From Actinomyces oris (GTDB taxonomy: Bacteria > Actinomycetota > Actinomycetes > Actinomycetales > Actinomycetaceae): DNA of 64,000 nt. The stretch is taken from NCBI RefSeq assembly GCF_006546825.1, contig NZ_VICC01000001.1, forward strand, positions 498,191 to 562,190, given 5' to 3'. Position 1 is the stretch's first letter; the number at the start of each line of letters is the position of its first letter. Shown here piece by piece: positions 44,747-54,448 of this stretch. The position numbers and the translations under genes are program-made. The notes beneath the pieces are model-generated. The model had not been told where the DNA came from and searched no databases. It saw nothing but the letters and a program-made list of their open reading frames with translations.

Positions 44747-47023
44747 ATGGATGTTGATGAGTCTATGAGCAGTACTCAGTTATCCGGCTACCAAAGTGCT
44801 GCTAGCAAAGCTAATGCTGTCGCGAGGATGTACTTTCTCGGGAATCAGCCAGCTGAGCCGCTGGGCCCTGGAAGTAAGGAAAAGAAATCGGCGCTAGTGT
44901 CAATGGGGCGATTCGTTGGCCTTGAACTCGACGATGTTGCCGGGAAAGGCGAATGCGGACGACTCATCGCCGAACGACTGCAAGTTACCTGGGGCGCGGA
45001 CTGTGTGTCCTCGGGTGACACGGTGACATTAAAAGGACTGAATCTACTAATTGATTCCGCTGTGAAGTTACAGTTGAAATCGGGTAGGCGACCGTGGCGG
45101 GCCTTTGTGCGCGACATCATGGCCTTGAATCCGGCACCAAAATGGAACGACATTGAGGAGACGAGCATGCAAGAAGCAATCTCAGAATTGGAAGTAGACA
45201 TTCTTGAACAAATTAAGGGGTTGATGCAACCTGGGCTAACCCCAAAGGGAGTGGAGGTAACCAGCGGCACAGATTCCGTTTCAGTCGCTGAAATGACAGA
45301 AGGATCTTGGCGCAGTCTTCTTGTCGATGTGCAGGGGTGGCTACATCTTCCTGAAGAGATCGACACAACTTCGACAGAGGCTGCGGATCGGTCATTGGCA
45401 AAACTGCTTGGACTGAAGAATCCAGAAAACGCGTCCACTGAAGAGCTTCTGACGACACTACTGAATAGACTAGAGAAGGCAAACGAATTACGTGAGGAGT
45501 TCATCGACGCCCTAGAAGACGAGACCGAAGGCACTGTTACGTTGGCGACAGCTTCGGCTGAATGGGTTGAAAAATGGGAAGACGTCGAAGACTCACAAGA
45601 AGTAGAGACTAGCGGACCTATTATAGCCGAAGCCAGCGTCTGGCCTATTACGGAATTTCGTGAGCATGCAAATGAGGAAGACCTCAACCTATCCCCCTCT
45701 TACCAAAGAGCAGATGTTTGGCCGACAGGAGACGCACAGCTACTTATTGAGTCTATTCTCAGAGGAATCCCACTTCCATCTGTAATCTTGCTGAAGACAA
45801 ATGATAATGAGGGGGATCACTTTGAGATCATTGATGGAAAGCAACGCTTGACCTCCATCCTTAGATTCACGGCTTCACACCCACGAGCCCTGGACAACGT
45901 TAGAGGCAAAGCCAAGAAGTGGGGAGTCGACGAAGATGATCTCATCGATTGTTTCCAAAGCGATTACGCCAACAGTTTCAAAAAGCAATGGCGTTCTCAT
46001 GAAACAACGAGACTGACTACAGCGGTTGAGCGGGCTATGTACTTCCCATTTCCTCTCAGAAAGGGAAGCAGATCTACGTTGATGGGTGAACTAGAGCAGG
46101 TACAGGGGAGATACTACTCAGAAATTCGAATGCTGACAATTCCGGTTGCGGACGAAACTAAAAAGGTCAGAGACCTTTTCGAAAGGCAGTCGAAGTACCG
46201 CATCCCCGTAATTATCTACAGCGAAGCATCCAGCAAGCAAATCCATGAGGTGTTCAGTCTATACAATCGGCAGGGTAAACGTCTCAACGCCGAAGAGATT
46301 CGGAATGCTGCGTATCATGAGCTAGATTTCATGCGAGCGCTGCTGGTAACGAGCGGAGATGCTGATGAACCTGAAAAGGTCGCCCCATTCCTCATGGAGT
46401 CATGGGAACAAATTTCTTCGACAGGTGAAGCGTTGGGAGACGCCAACGGAACTTATGCAATGAAAACCGCGGGATACAAACGTACCAAAGCGTTGTCCTG
46501 GGTTGTTGCTGCACTCCTTGTCGAAGATGGAGGCATAGGAGGAAGATCGACGGCTAACCAAATTAACGCACTTCTTAAACGAATTCAGGAAAATCCAAGT
46601 GATCCTCTGAGGGACCGGCACCGTATTCTTAAGGTCATGGAGATGCTCGATGGCGCGATTGATGCTCACCAGATCCTTCCCGACGAAACGTGGAGTGCCC
46701 CGTTTAAAACCAGCAGCAGGTGGCAAGAGTTGCAGTTGGTTTCTTCATTTATCGCTCTAGCTGCCGCCTATAGTGTGCGTAAAGACAAGTTGGAGGACGA
46801 TGTCGATGATGCTGTGTACGCGATTCAGGAGGCTTCTAAAGCATGGAAGCGACCGAGCAAAACTCAGTCTCGACAGCAGTGGCAGTTCATCGGGAAGGTT
46901 GCAAAAGAATTCCTTGAGGTTCTAGATATCTCTGTGGAAGAGGCCGACGATACTATACGGCGAACCTATGGAACATCTGGACTTGCAGAACTGGCATACT
47001 TGAGTTGCGAAGAGAATCGGTGA
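44747..47023 (+). CDS. DUF262 (ParB/Srx-fold) protein of a restriction-type operon
   Basis: A 758-residue protein, ATG at 44747 after TAAGGTAA. The N-terminal 300 residues are acidic and helical without a clear family. The DUF262 domain starts near 305 (WPITEFREHANEEDLNLSPSYQRADVWP), with IESILRGIPLPSVIL and the signature EIIDGKQRLTSILRF containing Asp363; further motifs are VFSLYNRQGKRLNAEEIRNA. DUF262 is found in GmrSD and SspE-type nucleases, where the domain hydrolyses or senses nucleotides. No HNH nuclease motif (DUF1524) is obvious at the C-terminus. It is the first gene of a tight operon with the Z1 ATPase and a PD-(D/E)XK nuclease, so it may act as a switch or sensor. Confidence 0.82.
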   Translation: MDVDESMSSTQLSGYQSAASKANAVARMYFLGNQPAEPLGPGSKEKKSALVSMGRFVGLELDDVAGKGECGRLIAERLQVTWGADCVSSGDTVTLKGLNLLIDSAVKLQLKSGRRPWRAFVRDIMALNPAPKWNDIEETSMQEAISELEVDILEQIKGLMQPGLTPKGVEVTSGTDSVSVAEMTEGSWRSLLVDVQGWLHLPEEIDTTSTEAADRSLAKLLGLKNPENASTEELLTTLLNRLEKANELREEFIDALEDETEGTVTLATASAEWVEKWEDVEDSQEVETSGPIIAEASVWPITEFREHANEEDLNLSPSYQRADVWPTGDAQLLIESILRGIPLPSVILLKTNDNEGDHFEIIDGKQRLTSILRFTASHPRALDNVRGKAKKWGVDEDDLIDCFQSDYANSFKKQWRSHETTRLTTAVERAMYFPFPLRKGSRSTLMGELEQVQGRYYSEIRMLTIPVADETKKVRDLFERQSKYRIPVIIYSEASSKQIHEVFSLYNRQGKRLNAEEIRNAAYHELDFMRALLVTSGDADEPEKVAPFLMESWEQISSTGEALGDANGTYAMKTAGYKRTKALSWVVAALLVEDGGIGGRSTANQINALLKRIQENPSDPLRDRHRILKVMEMLDGAIDAHQILPDETWSAPFKTSSRWQELQLVSSFIALAAAYSVRKDKLEDDVDDAVYAIQEASKAWKRPSKTQSRQQWQFIGKVAKEFLEVLDISVEEADDTIRRTYGTSGLAELAYLSCEENR

Positions 47024-47027
47024 GTAC

Positions 47028-49802
47028 ATGGTTCTTCCGGAGGTCTCGGCAGAAGAAAAATATACGCGCATCAGCATAGGATGGCAGGAGCGCTATAATC
47101 AGGTTCTCGAGAATTATGCCTACCCCAGCGGGCAGGTCATTAAGGATGATTCTGCCTACATATGCGACAGAGCCATTCTGCCTACGGGCGATTCTCGTTG
47201 GCCCAACACGCGCTATCGAAGTGGAATCGTCATTGGCGCTATTCAATCTGGGAAAACGGCATCCATGATTGGATTCATGGCGCGCGCACTCGACAAGGGT
47301 GTGAATGTCATTGTTATACTTGCTGGTAGGCAGACAGCATTATGGCGCCAGACTATGGATCGAGTGCGCTCTCAACTTCTAGGGGGAAGTTCGTCGCTAG
47401 GGGAATGCGTGTTTATCCCGTCTATGCGTTCAGGAGGTGAACGCTATGCCGTCAAGGGCGCCTACGCCATTAACGAAAAACGGGCAGAACGAGCATTTCG
47501 GAAAAGAACTCCCATTGTGTTTGTTGCGATGAAAGAGGTCAACCATCTTGCCTCGGTGAGTCGTATTCTTAGCAACAACGTATTCCCTGCTGCTGCCAAA
47601 TGCGGTGTAGACGTCAATCTGCTCGTTATTGACGATGAGGCGGATGACGCTTCCATAGCCGACGACCAGGTGAAACCTGATGGTGATTCGTTACAAGAAA
47701 TCAAGAGAATTCCGTTCGGGATTCTCGATCTTTGGGCAGATAGTGCGGTGCCAACGAGAACCAAAGCAGAACATGTCTATTCTACGTACATTGCCTACAC
47801 GGCGACGCCCCAGGCAAACTTTCTTCAGAACAGCGAGAATCCGTTGGTTCCGAAAGACTTTGTTGCGGCGCTACGCACACCCGGTGCGTCCGGAATGTTG
47901 TGTCCCCGGGAGATCACGTACGATGGAGGAAATGTAAGGAACTGGTATATCGGGGCAGATGTCTTCTATGGTCCTCTCGCAGACTGTTTCTGCAGCCTGA
48001 TTGATGAATCTATTCCGCCCGATGATAACGAGAATGCGGCTGCAGACGTAGGTAGAAAAAATGGGTCAGCGTCTATCACCATAGAGTGCGTTGACGAAGA
48101 GCTACTCAAACGGGGACTGCGGGCCTACATCATAGCCGCAGCAATATCGACGATTCGGTCAGGAAAGTTGGGCCCGAGTACTGCCGCCGGTATGACATTC
48201 AGTTCGGTCAGTGAGATTAAAAATAAAGTGGCCCCTGTTACGTCGATGCTGATCCACCCCTCAGCCGACCTAGACGATCACTTCAGCGTAAAGGACGCAA
48301 TTACCTATTGGTGGGATGGAGACGGAGGAAAGACCGGCGAAGGAGTGATTAGTGATCTTGAATCTCTACGGCAGGCTTGGATAAATCAGTATGAGGAGTA
48401 TCGTATCTCGGCCTCGAAAATTGCGAAAGAGTATGCCGATAGGTTTGATATTGTTGATTTACCAACCTGGAGCGAAGTCGAAGAGGTGATAAGGCAAGAA
48501 ATCGTTCCGTGCACTAGGATTGACGTCATCAATAGTCGTCCGGATTCAGATGAAAGACCGCAGTTCGATCCACGAGCGGACAGCTGTGGAGTTTGGCGTC
48601 CTCCGGTCAACCAGTCATCTATTTTTATTTCTGGTAACGTGATGTCTCGCGGTCTGACTTTGGAAGGTCTGCTTACGACGGTGTTTCTCCGGTCATCGAA
48701 TAGCCCGGTCGCCGACACTCAGATGCAGATGCAGAGGTGGTTCGGGTATCGGGGAAGGACATTAGATCTTTGTCGCGTGTACCTTACCGGAGAACAATTG
48801 AATTTGTTCTCGGAGTATGCTGAGGCTGATCGAGTTCTCCGTCAACAGGTAATTTTAGCGATGCGTGCCGATGAATCTCGGCTCCCGGGTGTGGTGGTCC
48901 TTCAAGGACGAAGTTTTCGTCCTACCAGCAAGGTGTCGTCCTTGACGACCAGTACGCTCTCGCCGGGACGCAGGCCAGTCGTGCGGTATATGAATCATCC
49001 AACAGACGACATTGAGAATCAGCGCCTTGTGAGAGATCTATTTCTTGCGGAAGACGCAGGTGTTGTGGGTGTCCCAGGCGGGCTGGTGACATCTGCGAGT
49101 TATTCGATCATGACCGTGGCAGATGTACTTGATAAGTTGAGATACAAGTTTCACGGCCAGGAGGCAGATGAACTTGAAAAATGGAATGCTGCTGCGAGAC
49201 TAGTCGGTATCCATCCAACTGAATCCTGCTACCTCCCCCTGTATCGTGCTCCGGCAGTCAATGATGCAAAGGTCTACCTAGGAGGTAGGTCGCCATACTC
49301 GTTAGCTGCCTACCTAAGACTGTGGTCTGCCAGCATTGGACGGAAGGTAGACGGACTCATGACTGATGAGACTCCGCCTCAGCGATGGAACCTTAAGTAC
49401 TCTGCGTCAAAGGACATGCAACAGCCTAGATTTCGGTTTGGCTTGAGGTATGGGTCGGGTGCGTCTATACACGTGGGTCCGTTTTTCGAGTTGTCGACAC
49501 GCTATGGAGTACCGGTCAAACCGATGCGAAGGAAGGTCTCTGGCTGCGAACTGGAAGCAGAGTGGGGGGCTAGGCGTGCAATTGAGCATGGATATGCTGG
49601 AGACGATGTGTTTGATGCAATTGTATTGGATCAGCCTGTCAGAAGGCTCGAAGATGGGACTCGTTGTGAGGGAGAACTAGGCCTCGTACTTTTCCAGTTG
49701 ATTGATCGAGGGGAGGGTGAGGCTTCGTTGTCGGTAGGTATGAGCATCCCGGCGGGCGGGCCCGACTATGTACGTGCGGCTAACAATAGAAATCGGAGAT
49801 AG
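47028..49802 (+). CDS. Z1-domain superfamily 2 ATPase
   Basis: A 924-residue protein starting four bases after the DUF262 stop. Walker A is VIGAIQSGKTASMIGF (Lys76), motif II is LLVIDDEADDASI (Asp202-Asp206), motif III YTATPQANFL. The Z1 domain follows in the C-terminal lobe (SGNVMSRGLTLEGLLTTVFLRSS, then TQMQMQRWFGYRGRTLDLCRVYL, containing the motif VI arginines). Z1 ATPases accompany MutL/MORC-like GHKL ATPases, methyltransferases, Vsr and PD-(D/E)XK proteins in restriction-like systems described by comparative genomics (Iyer, Abhiman and Aravind). It probably translocates DNA and drives the nuclease of the next gene. Confidence 0.88.
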   Translation: MVLPEVSAEEKYTRISIGWQERYNQVLENYAYPSGQVIKDDSAYICDRAILPTGDSRWPNTRYRSGIVIGAIQSGKTASMIGFMARALDKGVNVIVILAGRQTALWRQTMDRVRSQLLGGSSSLGECVFIPSMRSGGERYAVKGAYAINEKRAERAFRKRTPIVFVAMKEVNHLASVSRILSNNVFPAAAKCGVDVNLLVIDDEADDASIADDQVKPDGDSLQEIKRIPFGILDLWADSAVPTRTKAEHVYSTYIAYTATPQANFLQNSENPLVPKDFVAALRTPGASGMLCPREITYDGGNVRNWYIGADVFYGPLADCFCSLIDESIPPDDNENAAADVGRKNGSASITIECVDEELLKRGLRAYIIAAAISTIRSGKLGPSTAAGMTFSSVSEIKNKVAPVTSMLIHPSADLDDHFSVKDAITYWWDGDGGKTGEGVISDLESLRQAWINQYEEYRISASKIAKEYADRFDIVDLPTWSEVEEVIRQEIVPCTRIDVINSRPDSDERPQFDPRADSCGVWRPPVNQSSIFISGNVMSRGLTLEGLLTTVFLRSSNSPVADTQMQMQRWFGYRGRTLDLCRVYLTGEQLNLFSEYAEADRVLRQQVILAMRADESRLPGVVVLQGRSFRPTSKVSSLTTSTLSPGRRPVVRYMNHPTDDIENQRLVRDLFLAEDAGVVGVPGGLVTSASYSIMTVADVLDKLRYKFHGQEADELEKWNAAARLVGIHPTESCYLPLYRAPAVNDAKVYLGGRSPYSLAAYLRLWSASIGRKVDGLMTDETPPQRWNLKYSASKDMQQPRFRFGLRYGSGASIHVGPFFELSTRYGVPVKPMRRKVSGCELEAEWGARRAIEHGYAGDDVFDAIVLDQPVRRLEDGTRCEGELGLVLFQLIDRGEGEASLSVGMSIPAGGPDYVRAANNRNRR

Positions 49803-49804
49803 GT

Positions 49805-50869
49805 ATGTGTAACGATATCGATACTGGTGCTACATTTGAGGTGTTAAGGAAAGCAGTCTCTGATGCCCGGCGTGCTCAAGGGAGAGATCAACGGTTTGTG
49901 CATTGGGTCGGTGATGGCCGCAAGCTTGCATATGCTCGCGACCATCGGGGTCGATTGGAACTGTTCATTTCTAAAGAGCCGTTGGAATCTCGCGTAGACT
50001 CTGTTGCTCGGCGGCTGGACTTGAATGTCTGGAGAAGTGATGATGGCGGGGTTTTGCGTGCGAATCGAATCGTGTTTCCGGCTGGGGAGCACGTAGACGC
50101 GCTGTTTACCGCAATTTTGGTCGAACTTTTACGACAGGGTATTCAGCTAGATGCCCAGAAGGCATTTTCGGCTACGGAACGTCTTATCGCTTTAGCATTT
50201 AAAAGCGGGGACAGAAGGGTGAATGCCCTCACAGGCCTTGCCGCTGAACTCTCGTTGCTGGAACGCCTGGTCAGGTCGCGGCGCTTTTCAGACGACGAGA
50301 TTGGTCATGTGTGGACAGGTCACTCTCAATCCAGTAGAGATTTTGTGCTTGGTGACGTTGGCGTGGAAGTTAAGGCCACGACGCAAGGGGTCAGTCGGCA
50401 CCACATCCAGGGGTGGTATCAAGTAGAGTCAGGGGTATCTGTGGGCGATGATGTGTTCGAGTCACGTCTTTTCCTGCTTTCTGTGGGTATTCACTGGTTG
50501 CCGGTTGGCGTGGAGGGGCGAACGGTCGAGGGTGTCCTGATGGGGATGCGAGGCGAGCTTTCTGACCATGTCTGGCAGGGCTTGATTCAGTCAGCTTGCC
50601 GATATTGTGGTGAGAACTATGTTTTCGATGTGCGCGGATTGAAGTCAGAGGAAGCGTTTCGACGTCCGTTCCAAGTAGGGTTTGTGAGGATGTATGATCT
50701 GAGTCACGATCGAATTGATCTTCTTCGTAGTGCGGATGTTCACAAACATGCGCATGTAGTGGGGGATAGTGTGTCGTTTGATATTGTTTTACCGGAATTT
50801 ATTGATGGCGCCAACCCAGTTTCTGGGTGGTCGGCGGTTCTGGGTGTTCTTACTGATTCCCGCGAGTAG
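49805..50869 (+). CDS. PD-(D/E)XK motif protein (DUF4420-like nuclease)
   Basis: A 354-residue protein starting two bases after the Z1 stop. The core reads GLAAELSLLERLV (a conserved helix with Glu), then SSRDFVLGDVGVEVKATTQG, where Asp184, Glu188 and Lys190 form a plausible D-x3-E-x-K site (Asp179 is an alternative), then HHIQGWYQV. This is the pattern of DUF4420 PD-(D/E)XK proteins, which usually follow Z1 genes. It is the likely effector nuclease, cutting DNA that lacks the methylation made by the divergent methyltransferase. Nuclease activity is inferred. Confidence 0.82.
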   Translation: MCNDIDTGATFEVLRKAVSDARRAQGRDQRFVHWVGDGRKLAYARDHRGRLELFISKEPLESRVDSVARRLDLNVWRSDDGGVLRANRIVFPAGEHVDALFTAILVELLRQGIQLDAQKAFSATERLIALAFKSGDRRVNALTGLAAELSLLERLVRSRRFSDDEIGHVWTGHSQSSRDFVLGDVGVEVKATTQGVSRHHIQGWYQVESGVSVGDDVFESRLFLLSVGIHWLPVGVEGRTVEGVLMGMRGELSDHVWQGLIQSACRYCGENYVFDVRGLKSEEAFRRPFQVGFVRMYDLSHDRIDLLRSADVHKHAHVVGDSVSFDIVLPEFIDGANPVSGWSAVLGVLTDSRE

Positions 50870-50945
50870 GGGAGATAACGCCGTTGCCTGCTTCGGCTCG
50901 GACTTTGGTGGGCGGTGGCTGGGGCGACCTGTGGCGTCCTGACCC

Positions 50946-51689
50946 TCATCTGTCGGCCCGCACCAGCCGGACGATGCCGGCGGCCTGGGCGGCCGTCGTC
51001 CAGGCCAAGATGATGAGTCCGGCAGAGGTGACGTCCGCCCGGGATGTGCCGGCTGCCAGCCAGATCTGGGCCGCTTGGCCGGGGAGCCAGCGGGCGGCGT
51101 TGCCCAGGAACACGGCCAGTTGCGGGGCCAGAATCACCAGCACCACAGCCGCCGTCGAGGCACCGATAACGCTGCGCAGCGCCGCACCGAGCCCAGCCGA
51201 CAGCAGCAGCACCGCCGTCAACCAGACCGCGGTCCTTCCGCCGGCCCACAGTGCCGCCGTCGACATCGCCGGACACGCCGCCAGACTCGCCCCGACCAGG
51301 ACGCTCGCCACCACCAGTCCCGTACCAGTCAGTACCATGAGTCGCGTCGTCGCCAACCGACCCCGTGCCGGTGTCACCAGCAGACTCGTCATGCCCTGCG
51401 CCGTGGAGTGCTCGCCGCCAGCCGCGGCCACCCCGGCCGCTACGAAGCCGATCTGCACCGCCAGCGTCCACACCGGAGCGACCTCCTCGAAACCGAGGCC
51501 CCGCCTATCCACCACGTCATGCAGAACTGACATCATCGTGGCGACCGCAGCCCCGCCCGCCACCGCCGCCGACCACCACATCGCCGGCAGCGTCACCACC
51601 TTCACCAGCTCCGCGCGCAGCGCCCGCCCCCAGACGGTCGCCACCCCAGCGGTGGCCCTCACCCTGCTGGTCGCACCGGCCCCGCTCAT
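50946..51689 (-). CDS. ABC-2 type permease, subunit 2
   Basis: A 247-residue membrane protein with about six helices. The ATG at 51689 overlaps the stop of the partner permease (ATGA). The pattern LRAELVKVVTLPAMWW, a first helix, a long loop with EHSTAQGMTSLLVTPARGRLATTRLMV, then paired helices is typical of ABC-2 permeases (the EhSt..T...P.R motif marks the cytoplasmic loop). The last gene of a three-gene minus-strand exporter operon. Confidence 0.85.
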   Translation of the reverse strand: MSGAGATSRVRATAGVATVWGRALRAELVKVVTLPAMWWSAAVAGGAAVATMMSVLHDVVDRRGLGFEEVAPVWTLAVQIGFVAAGVAAAGGEHSTAQGMTSLLVTPARGRLATTRLMVLTGTGLVVASVLVGASLAACPAMSTAALWAGGRTAVWLTAVLLLSAGLGAALRSVIGASTAAVVLVILAPQLAVFLGNAARWLPGQAAQIWLAAGTSRADVTSAGLIILAWTTAAQAAGIVRLVRADR

Positions 51690-52495
51690 GCGTCCCGCCT
51701 CATCCACACCCAGCAGCACACCGCCGCGCACCCGACCGCCCACGCCGCGCAGACGGCGGCCGCCATCGGGATCGACAGCAGCTCGACGAGCCGGTCGTAG
51801 TTGAGCGTCGTCGGGTTTGCAATGAGCCGCACCGCCGCCGTGTCCGGCAGGAACCGGGCCGCATCGGTGGACTTGATGAGCAACACCCCCGGCGAGAGCA
51901 TCGTCGACATCGCGACGAGGACCGTCATCGACACCAGCGCGCTGCGCGTCACCATCGCCAGCGTCATCGACGCCATCGCCGAGAACACCCACCACGTCAG
52001 GATCCCCGTCAGCATCCACCAGGGCACCGACTCGAAGGGCACGTTCGCCCCCAGCAGGTGCCGGCACAGCGCGAAAGTCCCCGCCCACGCCACCGCCAGC
52101 AGCACCGTCGCTGCCCCCATTACCACGAGCAGCTTCGCGGCCACCGACGCCCCGCGCCGCGGCAGCACCAGCATCGTCGTCGCCACCTGACGCGGAGCGC
52201 TGGAGGCCCCGCTCGTGCGCGGGTCACTCGCGTACTCGCTGACCACCACACTCACCGCCAGCACCACGATCCCCGTCGTCCCCACGTACAGCCCGATGAC
52301 GCCGACGTCGCCCAGCCGCGCCGGCGCATCCGGGTCGCCCGCCGCCAGCCGCGCCGCCAGGTCATGGTTCGTGTAGTACTCGATCAGGAGCGGCAGGACG
52401 ATCGCCAACGCCACCCCCAGCCAGGCCCCCGGCAGACCCACCGTCTTGCGCACCTCCGCCTTGAGGGAGCGCACCAGCGCCGTCGCCGCGCTCAT
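51686..52495 (-). CDS. ABC-2 type permease, subunit 1
   Basis: A 269-residue, six-helix protein: VRSLKAEVRKTVGLPGAWLGVALAIVLPLLIEYY, then EYASDPRTSGASSAPRQVATTMLVLPRRGASVAAKLLV with the E-y-x-S-x-x-R...P.R motif in the first loop. Coupled by ATGA overlaps to the ATPase before it and to the second permease after it. Forms the membrane channel of an exporter with substrate unknown. Confidence 0.86.
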   Translation of the reverse strand: MSAATALVRSLKAEVRKTVGLPGAWLGVALAIVLPLLIEYYTNHDLAARLAAGDPDAPARLGDVGVIGLYVGTTGIVVLAVSVVVSEYASDPRTSGASSAPRQVATTMLVLPRRGASVAAKLLVVMGAATVLLAVAWAGTFALCRHLLGANVPFESVPWWMLTGILTWWVFSAMASMTLAMVTRSALVSMTVLVAMSTMLSPGVLLIKSTDAARFLPDTAAVRLIANPTTLNYDRLVELLSIPMAAAVCAAWAVGCAAVCCWVWMRRDA

Positions 52496-53256
52496 GAGCG
52501 GCCCCCGTCCTCGCGCTCTGCCCGGCCCGCCCGGCCGGCCCCACTGCCGGCCGCGCCCCCGGTCGGGGCGGTCAGTGAGAAGAACGCCTCCTCCAGGTTC
52601 GCGTAACCCGCCGCGACCTCCTCCAGCGTCCCGGCCGCCCGCACCCGCCCGCCGGCGATGACGACAACGTCGTCGGCCACCTCAGCCAGCTCGGCCAGAA
52701 CATGACTGGACAGCAGGACCGTGCCCCCGGCATCGGCCCGCTGCCGAAGCAGCCTGCGGATCCACCGGATCCCCTCCGGGTCCAGGCCATTGACCGGCTC
52801 GTCGAGGACCAGCACCTCCGGGTCACCCAGCAGCGCCGTCGCCAGCCCCAGGCGCTGCCCCATTCCCAGGGAGAAGGTGCGCACCCGCCGCCCGGCCGCC
52901 TCACTCAGCCCGACGACGTCGAGCACCTCAGCCACCCGACGCCGACTGATACCCGCACCCGCGGCCACCCAACCCAGGTGACCGCGGGCCGTGCGCGAGG
53001 GATGCGCGCCCGAGCCGTCGAGCACCGCCCCCACTGTGCGCAGCGGCTCACGCAGCTCGCGGTAGGGGCGCCCGCCGATGAGCGCCCGCCCACCGTCGGC
53101 CCGGTCCAGACCCAGTAGACACCTCAGGGTTGAGGACTTCCCGGCACCGTTCGGCCCCACGAATCCGGTGACGCGGCCCGGACGGGCCTCCAGGCTCACG
53201 CCGTGAAGCACCTCCCGCGCCCCGTGCCGCTTGACGAGGTTCTCAATAGCGATCAT
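52492..53256 (-). CDS. ABC exporter ATP-binding protein
   Basis: A 254-residue ATPase. ATG at 53256 gives MIAIENLVKRHGAREVLHG, the normal N-terminus; a longer frame to 53322 is not supported. Walker A GPNGAGKSS, signature SLGMGQRLGLA, Walker B VLVLDEPVNGLDP, switch His in LLSSHVLAEL. The four genes around it (two permeases, this ATPase, divergent two-component system) match a drug or peptide stress-response exporter such as those controlled by NarL-type regulators. Confidence 0.92.
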   Translation of the reverse strand: MIAIENLVKRHGAREVLHGVSLEARPGRVTGFVGPNGAGKSSTLRCLLGLDRADGGRALIGGRPYRELREPLRTVGAVLDGSGAHPSRTARGHLGWVAAGAGISRRRVAEVLDVVGLSEAAGRRVRTFSLGMGQRLGLATALLGDPEVLVLDEPVNGLDPEGIRWIRRLLRQRADAGGTVLLSSHVLAELAEVADDVVVIAGGRVRAAGTLEEVAAGYANLEEAFFSLTAPTGGAAGSGAGRAGRAEREDGGRS

Positions 53257-53386
53257 GGGCCAACTCCAGCGCGCCGAGCGGCAGCGCGCATCGGCCGCCC
53301 AGCCGAGGTGGTCCCGCCACATCAGACCCAGGTCCGTCAGACCCCGGTTCGATGAAGCGTCCGAGCCGCCTTCCTAGACTGGCCGC

Positions 53387-54448
53387 GTGCCAGCCCCCGA
53401 CGTCCCACCGCGCCACTCGCCGCTCGGGCGCGCCATCACCGGGCTGACCGTGATTGTTCTTGGCCTGGGCACCCTGGTCGGCTACTCCCCGGATCCTTCT
53501 CGGCGCGCCCAGATGACGGTACTGCTCGTCATGGCCGGGCTCGTCGCCGCCTCCCTGTGGCTGCGGCGGCGCGACCGGCGTGCCCACGAACGGCGCCTGA
53601 CCCAGGAGACCGCCGCGCGCGCCGTCGCCGAGGACCGCCTCGTCATCGCCCGCGAGCTGCACGACGCCGTCTCCGGCAACCTCGGCGCCATCACCGTGCG
53701 CTGCGCCGTGGCCCGGCGACTCGAGACCACCCCCGACGGGCTGCGAACCGCACTCGACGACATCGAGACCGCCTCCCGCGAGGCCACCGACGCGTTGCGG
53801 CGCATGCTCGCCGTCCTGCGCGACGGAAACAGGCCCCCGACGCCCGGGGCGCTCGCAGCGATCCCGGCGGGACACACACCGGCAGCCGGCCCCGGCCCCG
53901 TCAACAGTCTCGCCGAGAGCCTTCGGGAACTGATCGGCAGGGCCCGCCGCACCGGCGTCACCGTCGATCTCGACGCCGAGGCGCACATCGGCGCAGATGC
54001 GGGCGCTGCCCGAGCCGCAGCGATGACTGATGGTCTCCCGGCTCCGACGGCGCAGGCCGCTACCCGGGTCGTGGCCGAGGCCCTGGCCAACACCGCCCGC
54101 CACGCCGGCCCCACACGCGCCCGCGTGATCCTCCGTCGGGAGCCGGGATGGCTGCGCATCGCCGTCGTCGACGACGGGCCCGCAACCGGGTGGGAGCCTC
54201 ACCCCGGGGCCGGGCAAGGACTGCGCGGACTTCACGAGACCCTGACCGCGCTCGGCGGAACCCTGACCGCCGGCCCCCGCGCCGACGCTCCCGGCTTCGC
54301 CGTCGAGGCCATCCTGCCCATTCCCGCCGACGACGCAGCTGGGGCCACCAGCAGCACCCGGCGTTCCGGAGACAGCACGGGCCCGGAACGCAGACCCACC
54401 AGTGAGTCACCGGATACCGATCCCAGGAGCGACAGGGGCAAGCCATGA
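53387..54448 (+). CDS. Sensor histidine kinase, NarL-type (HisKA_3)
   Basis: A 353-residue kinase. GTG at 53387 has no visible ribosome site but a TAGACT -10-like hexamer 12-17 bases before it, so the transcript may be leaderless. Two N-terminal helices (AITGLTVIVLGLGTLVGY and MTVLLVMAGLVAASLWL) with almost no external loop, then the phosphoacceptor in IARELHDAVSGNLGAI, and an ATPase domain with AEALANTARHA (N box), VVDDGPATGW (G1) and GAGQGLRGLHE (G2). Such short-loop kinases sense membrane stress. Divergent from an ABC exporter and coupled by ATGA to its regulator. Confidence 0.9.
   Translation: MPAPDVPPRHSPLGRAITGLTVIVLGLGTLVGYSPDPSRRAQMTVLLVMAGLVAASLWLRRRDRRAHERRLTQETAARAVAEDRLVIARELHDAVSGNLGAITVRCAVARRLETTPDGLRTALDDIETASREATDALRRMLAVLRDGNRPPTPGALAAIPAGHTPAAGPGPVNSLAESLRELIGRARRTGVTVDLDAEAHIGADAGAARAAAMTDGLPAPTAQAATRVVAEALANTARHAGPTRARVILRREPGWLRIAVVDDGPATGWEPHPGAGQGLRGLHETLTALGGTLTAGPRADAPGFAVEAILPIPADDAAGATSSTRRSGDSTGPERRPTSESPDTDPRSDRGKP

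Noticed and set aside
44747-47023. GmrSD-type modification-dependent nuclease
   Set aside because: The DUF262 half is present, but I see no DUF1524 HNH motif in the C-terminal part, and the neighbours are Z1 and PD-(D/E)XK proteins.
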